Below are positions 57,574 through 64,000 of a stretch of DNA of 64,000 nucleotides, one piece after another. Each line of letters begins with the position of its first letter. Within the stretch, counting starts at the first letter, position 1. The notes below the pieces were generated by a model. It was given only the letters and a program-made list of their open reading frames with translations. It made no database searches and was not told the DNA's origin. Source of the DNA: Leifsonia xyli subsp. xyli str. CTCB07 (GTDB taxonomy: Bacteria; Actinomycetota; Actinomycetes; Actinomycetales; Microbacteriaceae); the NCBI RefSeq assembly GCF_000007665.1, contig NC_006087.1, positions 930,001-994,000 of the forward strand, in the 5' to 3' direction. A program made the translations under genes and the position numbers.

Positions 57574-58315
57574 ATAATCCCTTTCGTCGGCGTGAGCGCC
57601 CGCAGCGACACCGGTGCGGTCCGGCACGTCAACGAGGACAGTCTGCTCGCGCAAGACCCCGTTTTCGTGGTGGCGGACGGAATGGGCGGCCACGCCCGCG
57701 GCGACCTGGCCAGCCGGACCGCGGTTGAGAGCCTCGCCCGCGCCCTCCCGGCGGGCAGCGCGCCGACAGCGGATGACGTGGTCACCGCGATCGATGAGGC
57801 CAACGCGGCTGTCCGCGCTCTCTCCAGCGCGGACGAGTCGGGTGCGGCGGTGGCGGGCACGACGCTCGCCGGTGTCGTCCGCGTGCGTGTTCCGGAGCGT
57901 TCCGGGGAGCGGTGGATGATCGTCAACGTGGGCGATTCCCGGGTGTATTCCTGGGATGGTCGCGACCTCCATCAGCTGACGGTCGACCACTCGGCTGTGC
58001 AGGAGCTGGTGGACGCCGGACTGATCACCGCCGAGCAGGCCCGTGCATCCCGAGCGTAACGTCATCACGCGCGCGCTGGGCGCGGAGGACACCGTGGCCC
58101 CCGATGTCGAGGTGCTGCCCGAGGAGGAGGGGAGCCAGGCGTTCCTGATCTGCTCCGACGGTCTGAGCCGCGAACTCTCCGACGCGCGCATTGCCGAGAT
58201 CCTCGCGCAGGGTCACCCCGACCCGGCCGCTGTTCTGGTGACAGCGGCCGTCGAAGCGGGCGGCCACGACAACATCACGGCGATCGTTCTCGAATCGGCG
58301 GCGGCGCGCTCCTGA
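57574..58315 (+). pseudogene. PP2C-type Ser/Thr protein phosphatase, start lost and frameshifted
   Basis: GGAGGA at 57559-57564 is 9 nt before ATA at 57574, which is in frame and looks like a mutated ATG; the next start is GTG 57592, too far from the RBS. PP2C motifs: VRHVNEDSLLAQ, VVADGMGGHARGD (metal Asp), MIVNVGDSRVYSWDG. At about 58040 the frame changes to HPERNVITRALGAED, FLICSDGLSREL and AGGHDNITAIVL. Complete when joined. Resembles PstP/PrpC phosphatases but lies far from any kinase here. Confidence 0.82.
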
Positions 58316-58355
58316 CCGGGGCGCCCGCCTGGCCGTTCGAGGCCCACTCAGGTGG

Positions 58356-58452
58356 TACTCTGGCAAACGTGTTCGCGGGTCCGAATCTCCTTAGCCGCAG
58401 CGGCGAGTCCTCACCCCAGGCCACTCTCGCCGCGGAGTCCGTCGACGGCTGA
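58356..58452 (+). promoter_or_regulatory. Putative leaderless 27-codon leader ORF before leuC
   Basis: TACTCT at 58356-58361 is a -10-like box whose start point 7 nt on would fall on GTG 58369. That GTG opens 27 codons ([20 protein letters not shown]...) containing Leu-Leu (CTC CTT), ending TGA 58450-58452, 32 bp before leuC. Leucine codons suggest attenuation control; no clear alternative hairpins were worked out. Confidence 0.35.
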
Positions 58453-58484
58453 TTCGCGTACGAAGCTCAAGGAGTTCGAAAGCA

Positions 58485-59945
58485 ATGACCACCGAAGCCC
58501 TCCCGCTGACACTGGCCGAGAAGGTGTGGCAGGATCATCTGGTCGTCAAGGGCGAGGACGGTTCTCCCGACCTCATCTACATTGACCTGCACCTCGTCCA
58601 CGAGGTGACCAGTCCGCAGGCGTTTGACGGCCTCCGGGTGGCGGGCCGACCGGTCCGCCGGCCGGACCTCACCATCGCCACGGAAGACCACAACACCCCG
58701 ACCATCGGCATCGACAAGCCGATCGCCGACCTCACGAGCCGCACCCAGATCGAGACGCTGCGCCGCAACGCCGAGGAATTCGGCGTCCGCCTGCACTCGC
58801 TGGGCGACATCGAGCAGGGCATCGTCCATGTCGTCGGCCCCCAGCTGGGCCTCACCATGCCGGGCATCACTGTGGTGTGCGGCGACTCGCACACCTCGAC
58901 CCACGGCGCGTTCGGCGCGATGGCGTTCGGTATCGGCACCTCCGAGGTCGAGCATGTGCTCGCCACGCAGACCCTGCCGCTGAAGCCGTTCAAGACGATG
59001 GGGATCACCGTGGAGGGTGAGCTGCGCCCCGGTGTGACGGCGAAGGACATCATCCTGGCCGTCATCGCCAAGATCGGCACCGGCGGCGGGCAGGGGTATG
59101 TGCTGGAGTACCGCGGCAGCGCCATCCGCGCCCTCTCGATGGAGGGCCGCATGACCGTCTGCAATATGTCGATCGAGGCCGGCGCGCGTGCTGGGATGGT
59201 CGCGCCCGATGAGACCACGTTCGCCTACCTGAAGGGCCGCCCTCACGCGCCGGAGGGCGAGGACTGGGACGAGGCTGTCGCCTATTGGACCACGCTCCAG
59301 ACGGACGACGCTGCCGTGTTCGACGCCGAGGTCTTCCTCGACGCCGGCGAGATCGAGCCGTTCGTCACCTGGGGCACCAACCCCGGTCAGGGCGTCTCGC
59401 TCAGCCAGGACGTTCCGGACCCCGCCGACATCGAGGAGCCGAACGCCCGCGCGGCCGCTGAGCGCGCGCTGGAGTACATGGACTTGAAGTCGGGAACGCC
59501 GATGAAGAGCGTCCCCGTGGACGCCGTCTTCATGGGCTCCTGCACTAACAGCCGCATTGAGGACCTGCGCGCCTTCGCCTCCGTGATCAAGGGCAGGAAG
59601 AAGGCCGAGGGGGTGCGCGTCATGGTGGTGCCCGGCAGCGCCCGGGTGCGTCTCGAGGCCGAGGCCGAGGGCATCGACAAGATCGTCGAGGAGTTCGGTG
59701 CGGAGTGGCGGTTCGCCGGCTGCTCCATGTGCCTCGGCATGAACCCCGATCAGCTTGCGCCGGGGGAGCGCTGCGCCTCCACCTCCAACCGCAACTTCGA
59801 GGGCCGGCAGGGCAAGGGCGGCCGTACGCACCTGGTTTCGCCGCTCGTCGCGGCGGCGACGGCCATCCGTGGCACACTGTCGAGCCCCTGGGACCTCGAA
59901 CACGAGGACGCTGACACCCGGACCGGGGAGAAGGTGGGCATCTGA
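58485..59945 (+). CDS. leuC: 3-isopropylmalate dehydratase large subunit
   Basis: 486 aa. Converts 2- to 3-isopropylmalate with LeuD in leucine synthesis. 4Fe-4S ligands: Cys in [24 protein letters not shown] segments is followed by [15 protein letters not shown] (about 350) and [14 protein letters not shown] (about 410-413). Substrate loop EDHNTPT (about 68) and [12 protein letters not shown] are intact. Stop overlaps the leuD ATG by one base. Confidence 0.96.
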
Positions 59946-60544
59946 TGGAGAAGTTCGAGACTGTGAACGGGGTCGCCGTTCCGTTCCGGCGGTCGAACGT
60001 CGACACCGACCAGATCATCCCCGCCGTCTTCCTCAAGCGGGTCACCAAGACCGGCTTCGACGACGCGCTCTTTCACGCCTGGCGTCAGGACCCCGGCTTC
60101 ATCCTCAACCAGGAGGCCTACCAGGGGGCGACGGTGCTGATCGCTGGCCCGGACTTCGGCACCGGCTCCTCGCGCGAGCACGCCGTGTGGGCGCTGCGGG
60201 ACTATGGTTTCCGCGTGGTGCTGAGCCCCCGGTTCGCCGACATCTTCCGTGGCAATTCCGGCAAGCAGGGACTGCTGACCGGCGTGATCTCCGAGGAGGA
60301 CGCGGAGCGGCTCTGGGGGGCCATCGAGGCCCAGCCGGGAATAACAGCTACCGTCGATCTGGTTGCCAAGACTGCGACCGTCGGCGAGGTCCAGGTGTCT
60401 TTCGACATCGACCACTACACTCGCTGGCGTTTGCTCGAAGGGTTGGACGACATCGCTCTGACCCTGCGCGACGAGGTGCGAATCTCCGAATACGAAGCCG
60501 CCCGCGCCCGCTGGCGGCCCAAGACCCTCCCGGTGAAACTGTGA
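59945..60544 (+). CDS. leuD: 3-isopropylmalate dehydratase small subunit
   Basis: 199 aa. Swivel domain: [20 protein letters not shown] at the start and [20 protein letters not shown] (about 63-82), which closes on the Fe-S cluster of LeuC. The stop overlaps the murA GTG. Confidence 0.96.
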   Translation: MEKFETVNGVAVPFRRSNVDTDQIIPAVFLKRVTKTGFDDALFHAWRQDPGFILNQEAYQGATVLIAGPDFGTGSSREHAVWALRDYGFRVVLSPRFADIFRGNSGKQGLLTGVISEEDAERLWGAIEAQPGITATVDLVAKTATVGEVQVSFDIDHYTRWRLLEGLDDIALTLRDEVRISEYEAARARWRPKTLPVKL

Positions 60545-61911
60545 ACTCACTCCTTCAGGACGCTGCCGCCTCCGGTGCCCACGTCGGCCTCAAAGGCGAC
60601 CGCATCACCATCAACGGCGGCATCCCGCTCCGGGGTCGCATCGAGGTGCGGGGTGCGAAGAACTTCGTCACGAAGGCTATGGTCGCCGCGCTCCTGGGCG
60701 AGGGGCCGAGCGTGCTGCGGAACGTCCCGGACATCAGCGATGTCCGCGTCGTCCGCGGGCTCCTCGAAGTCCACGGCGTCAAAGCGACGGACGGCACCGA
60801 GGAGGGTGAGCTGCTGCTCGACCAGAGCGCGGTCGAGCAGGCGCACATGGCCGACATCGACGCGCACGCCGGCTCCAGCCGCATCCCGATCCTGTTCTGC
60901 GGCCCGCTGCTGCACCGCCTGGGCGAGGCGTTCATCCCCGACCTCGGCGGCTGCCGCATCGGCGACCGTCCGATCGACTACCACCTCGAGGTGCTGCGCC
61001 AGTTCGGCGCCGTCGTCGACAAGCTCCCCAGCGGCATCCGGATGAGCGCCCCGAACGGTCTGCACGGCGCGAAGCTCGAACTGCCGTACCCGAGCGTCGG
61101 TGCGACCGAGCAGGTGTTGCTCACCGCCGTCCGCGCCGAGGGCATCACCGAGCTCAAAGGCGCGGCGATCGAACCGGAGATCATGGATCTCATCAACGTC
61201 CTCCAGAAGATGGGGGCGATCATCTCGGTCGACACCGACCGGGTGATTCGCATCGAGGGGGTCGACAAGCTCGTCGGCTACAGCCACACCGCGCTGTTCG
61301 ACCGCAACGAGGCCGCCTCCTGGGCCGCCGCGGCGCTCGCCACCGGCGGCGACATCTACGTGGGGGGGGCGCGTCAGCCCGAGATGCTGACGTTCCTCAA
61401 CGTCTTCCGCAAGGTCGGCGGTGCGTTCGAGATCCAGGACGACGGCATCCGCTTCTTCCACCCGGGCGGCGACCTCAAGCCGGTCGTCATCGAGACCGAT
61501 GTCCACCCCGGCTTCATGACCGACTGGCAGCAGCCGCTCGTCGTGGCGCTCACCAAGGCGAACGGTGTCTCCATCGTCCACGAGACCGTCTACGAGCAGC
61601 GTTTCGGCTTCGTGGACGCCCTCATGGACATGGGTGCGAAGATCCAGGTCCACAAGGAGTGTCTCGGCGGCCACGCTTGCCGCTTCGGTCAGCGCAACTT
61701 CAAACACTCGGCGGTCATCATGGGCCCGGTCGATTTGAAGGGCGCCGATGTGGAGATCCCGGATCTTCGCGGGGGCTTCAGCCACCTCATCGCCGCCCTG
61801 ACCGCCGAGGGCCGCTCGACCGTGAGCAACGTCGGCATCATCAGCCGCGGATATGAGAAGTTCATCGCCAAGCTGGAGCTGCTCGGGGCCGATTTCATCC
61901 TCGGGAGCTGA
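60541..61911 (+). CDS. murA: UDP-N-acetylglucosamine 1-carboxyvinyltransferase
   Basis: 456 aa, GTG start in the leuD stop. First step of peptidoglycan precursor synthesis (PEP transfer, fosfomycin target). Lys-Asn pair in [15 protein letters not shown] (about 37), catalytic Cys in [15 protein letters not shown] (about 138), [14 protein letters not shown] and [12 protein letters not shown] are intact. Cytosolic. Order leuC-leuD-murA-plsC-gpsA-ddl links amino-acid, wall and lipid synthesis. Confidence 0.95.
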   Translation: MNSLLQDAAASGAHVGLKGDRITINGGIPLRGRIEVRGAKNFVTKAMVAALLGEGPSVLRNVPDISDVRVVRGLLEVHGVKATDGTEEGELLLDQSAVEQAHMADIDAHAGSSRIPILFCGPLLHRLGEAFIPDLGGCRIGDRPIDYHLEVLRQFGAVVDKLPSGIRMSAPNGLHGAKLELPYPSVGATEQVLLTAVRAEGITELKGAAIEPEIMDLINVLQKMGAIISVDTDRVIRIEGVDKLVGYSHTALFDRNEAASWAAAALATGGDIYVGGARQPEMLTFLNVFRKVGGAFEIQDDGIRFFHPGGDLKPVVIETDVHPGFMTDWQQPLVVALTKANGVSIVHETVYEQRFGFVDALMDMGAKIQVHKECLGGHACRFGQRNFKHSAVIMGPVDLKGADVEIPDLRGGFSHLIAALTAEGRSTVSNVGIISRGYEKFIAKLELLGADFILGS

Positions 61912-61930
61912 GGTCCGGGATAATAGGACG

Positions 61931-62695
61931 GTGCCCCAGCCCGACGAACCCATGACCCCCGCCCGCCCGCGCTCCGAGAAGAGCCGTCCGTTGATTTTCT
62001 GGGTGCTCACGCTCATCGTGGCTCCGCTGGCGCGGTTCCGGATCGTGGACGGGCACAAGCTGCCGCGGCACGGTGCGTTCATCGTCTCGCCGAACCACTA
62101 CAGCGAGATCGACCCGGTGATGGTGGGTCTCGTCCTCTGGAAGCTGGGGCGGCTGCCCCGGTTCCTGGCGAAGGAGAGTCTGTTCAGGGTACCCGTGCTG
62201 GGCTGCTTTCTGCGGAAGTCCGGCCAGATTCCGGTCGCGCGCGGCGGTTCGGGTCGTGGGTTCGCGCCGCTCGACGCGGCGCAGAGGATCGTGGAGGACG
62301 GTCGTGTGGTCGTCATCTACCCGGAGGGCTCGCTCACGCGCGACCCGGGCATGTGGCCGATGCGCGGTAAGACCGGGGCCGCCCGGATGGCGCTGGAGCA
62401 CGGCATCCCGGTTGTCCCGATTGCCCACTGGGGTGCCCAGCAGGTGATGGCGCGCTATGCGAAGAAGATCAGCGTCTTCCCCCGGAAGACGATCGCGGTG
62501 AAGGTGGGGGACCCGGTCGACCTGTCGGCGTTCACGGGGCGTAGTCTGGATGCAGCGACGCTGAACGAGGTCACCGATGTGATCATGGCTGCGATCACCG
62601 CCCTGCTCGCGGACCTCCGCGGAGAGAAGGCGCCCGAGACCCGGTGGGACCCGTCCCAGCACAATCAGAAGGAGACCGGCCGCTTCGATGGCTAA
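61931..62695 (+). CDS. plsC: 1-acyl-sn-glycerol-3-phosphate acyltransferase
   Basis: 254 aa from GTG 61931; ATG 61952 is the alternative and neither has an ideal RBS. Makes phosphatidic acid. Acyltransferase motif SPNHYSEIDPVM (HX4D, about 57), FLAKESLFRVPVLG, and YPEGSLTRDPGMWPM (about 132). One hydrophobic anchor near the N-terminus (LIFWVLTLIVAPL). The end overlaps gpsA by 8 bp. Confidence 0.9.
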   Translation: MPQPDEPMTPARPRSEKSRPLIFWVLTLIVAPLARFRIVDGHKLPRHGAFIVSPNHYSEIDPVMVGLVLWKLGRLPRFLAKESLFRVPVLGCFLRKSGQIPVARGGSGRGFAPLDAAQRIVEDGRVVVIYPEGSLTRDPGMWPMRGKTGAARMALEHGIPVVPIAHWGAQQVMARYAKKISVFPRKTIAVKVGDPVDLSAFTGRSLDAATLNEVTDVIMAAITALLADLRGEKAPETRWDPSQHNQKETGRFDG

Positions 62696-63845
62696 CGCAC
62701 GAGCCCGATCGACCACACCGTCCCGTCGGATTGCCGTGATCGGCGCCGGAAGCTGGGGAACCACGTTTGCGAAGATCCTCGCAGACGGGGGCAACGACGT
62801 CGTCGTCTGGGCGCGCCGGCCCGAGCTGGCGCGCGAGATCGACGAGGGGAAGCGCAACAGCGACTATTTGCAGGGCATCAACCTCCCGCGCAGCTTGCGC
62901 GCGACCTCGCACCTCGGTGAGGCGATGCGCGGTGCGGAGCAGGTTTTCGTCTCTCTGCCGAGCCAGACGCTGCGCTCGAATCTCGACGCGATGATCCCGT
63001 ACCTCGGCCCGGCGACGGTCGTCATCAGCCTCATGAAGGGTGTGGAGAAGGGCACGGGCCTGCGCATGAGCGAGGTCATCGCCCAGGGTCTGCCGATCGA
63101 TCCGGAGCAGATCGCCGTGGTGTCAGGGCCGAATCTGGCTCTCGAGATCGCTCGTGAGCAGCCGACGGCCGCTGTCGTCTCCTCGGTGAGCCCGGCGACA
63201 GCGGTGGCCGTGGCGACCTCAGCCACCAACCGGTACTTCCGCAGCTTCGTGAACACCGATGTCATCGGCACCGAGTTCGGCGGCGTGCTCAAGAACCTCA
63301 TCGCGGTCGCGATCGGCATCGTGGATGGCGTCGGCTACGGCGAGAACACGAAAGCTTCGATCATCACGCGCGGTCTGGTCGAGATGACCGATTTCGCGGT
63401 CGCCTACGGAGCGGATCCCCAGACGCTCTCCGGGCTGGCCGGCCTCGGCGATCTGATCGCGACCTGCGAGTCGCCGCTCAGCCGCAACAACACGGCCGGA
63501 CGGCTGCTCGGCCAGGGCTACAGCTTCACCGACGTGGTGAAGCAGATGGATCAGGCGGCGGAGGGGCTGGCCTCGGTGACGCCCATCCTGAGCCTCGCGG
63601 AGGCTCGCGGTGTCGAGATGCCGATCGTGCGTCAGGTGAGCCAGGTGCTCGCGGGCACACTCGCTCCGAAGGATATCGCGCCGCACCTCACCACCGATGA
63701 CGAGCCGCAGGGCGAAAGAACACGGGGCGAAAGGACTACGGATGACGGACAAGGTCAGGGTCGCACTTCTGTTTGGGGGTCGCTCAAGCGAGCATTCGAT
63801 CAGCTGCGCGACGGCGGCGGGAGTTCTCGCCGCGATCGACCGTGA
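62688..63845 (+). CDS. gpsA: Glycerol-3-phosphate dehydrogenase [NAD(P)+], C-terminus probably frameshifted
   Basis: 385 aa. Supplies glycerol 3-phosphate for phospholipids. NAD site IAVIGAGSWGTTFAKIL, GPNLALEIA, FGGVLKNLIAVAIGIVDG with catalytic Lys (about 204), and GLAGLGDLIATCESPLSRN. The enzyme fold ends near 345; the last 40 residues are Gly/Arg/Ser-rich and overlap ddl by 104 bp. A one-base shift would end it in ATGA at 63742-63745, as its neighbours do. Core activity should survive. Confidence 0.9.
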   Translation: MANARARSTTPSRRIAVIGAGSWGTTFAKILADGGNDVVVWARRPELAREIDEGKRNSDYLQGINLPRSLRATSHLGEAMRGAEQVFVSLPSQTLRSNLDAMIPYLGPATVVISLMKGVEKGTGLRMSEVIAQGLPIDPEQIAVVSGPNLALEIAREQPTAAVVSSVSPATAVAVATSATNRYFRSFVNTDVIGTEFGGVLKNLIAVAIGIVDGVGYGENTKASIITRGLVEMTDFAVAYGADPQTLSGLAGLGDLIATCESPLSRNNTAGRLLGQGYSFTDVVKQMDQAAEGLASVTPILSLAEARGVEMPIVRQVSQVLAGTLAPKDIAPHLTTDDEPQGERTRGERTTDDGQGQGRTSVWGSLKRAFDQLRDGGGSSRRDRP

Positions 63846-64000
63846 CACCTACGAGGTCCTCCCCATCGGCATCACGCACGAGGGCGCTTTCACGCTTCAG
63901 CCGGACGACGCGGCGGCGTTCGAACTGAACCCGGAGCGGATGCCGGAGGTCGAGGACAACGGCAGCCGCGTCCTGTGGCCGGAGTCCGCGGCGACGCGGG
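63742..64000 (+). CDS. ddl: D-alanine--D-alanine ligase (N-terminal part; continues past the window)
   Basis: ATG 63742 with GAAAGG upstream. Opening VRVALLFGGRSSEHSISCAT and YEVLPIGITHEGAFTLQPDD are the Ddl ATP-grasp N-domain (GGxSSEHxIS). 86 codons are visible. Makes D-Ala-D-Ala for peptidoglycan, next to murA and gpsA. Confidence 0.93.
   Translation, partial: MTDKVRVALLFGGRSSEHSISCATAAGVLAAIDRDTYEVLPIGITHEGAFTLQPDDAAAFELNPERMPEVEDNGSRVLWPESAATR

Overview
The window looks like a 64 kb piece of chromosome from a GC-rich actinobacterium of the family Microbacteriaceae. The gene content, the many frameshifted genes and the mixed IS content are what I would expect of Leifsonia xyli subsp. xyli or a close relative; that name is an inference. 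Supporting signs are GTG/TTG starts, ATGA and GTGA translational coupling, a gene order also known from Mycobacterium (DEAD helicase, DUF3107, adnA, adnB, nudC, uvrD2, cyclodehydratase-like gene, zincin, PDZ protease, UPF0182), and about nineteen visibly broken genes.

Layout. 1-8.6 kb: MgtE/CBS protein (partial), stress protein, Xaa-Pro aminopeptidase and PHP protein (divergent, 24 bp apart), secreted coiled-coil cell-wall protein, DEAD-box helicase, MiaE-like ferritin protein, DUF3107. 8.7-20.7 kb: DNA repair block with adnA-adnB, a frameshifted WXG100 gene, an IS3 relic, a phosphotransferase, nudC-uvrD2 and a decayed cyclodehydratase-like gene. 20.7-26.5 kb: zincin, PDZ/Lon-like protease, UPF0182 membrane protein, then a 39-bp perfect inverted repeat and the initiator tRNA. 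26.8-31.6 kb: a tightly coupled operon joining signalling with small-molecule chemistry (receiver/PIG-L deacetylase fusion, ATP-grasp, PHP, small membrane protein, receiver, PAS histidine kinase). Its ATP-grasp and kinase genes are broken and an IS30-type element cuts it off.

33-41.5 kb is accessory and heavily eroded: a small secreted/membrane pair, IS3 orfA relics, two MarR regulators with palindromic operators flanking a decayed SDR/FAD-oxidase/membrane operon, an ABC-2-like membrane protein and an LPxTG surface protein. 41.5-47.9 kb: a carbonic-anhydrase stump fused in frame to sufS-sufU, then a glycine-betaine transporter whose ATPase is interrupted by an IS481-type element with a CTAG target duplication. 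48-58.3 kb: photolyase and a frameshifted metallo-hydrolase, tRNA-Glu, ankyrin lipoprotein, a broken Tat-exported repeat protein, a two-component pair with a broken regulator, a DUF418 protein, TerC behind a probable yybP-ykoY riboswitch, and a broken PP2C phosphatase. 58.4-64 kb: intact core operon leuC-leuD-murA-plsC-gpsA-ddl (ddl partial).

Information, envelope, Fe-S and leucine genes are mostly intact. Regulatory, surface and accessory metabolism genes are decaying, mostly by single-base indels. This pattern fits a genome undergoing reduction in a host-restricted lifestyle. Sequencing error cannot be excluded for any single indel.
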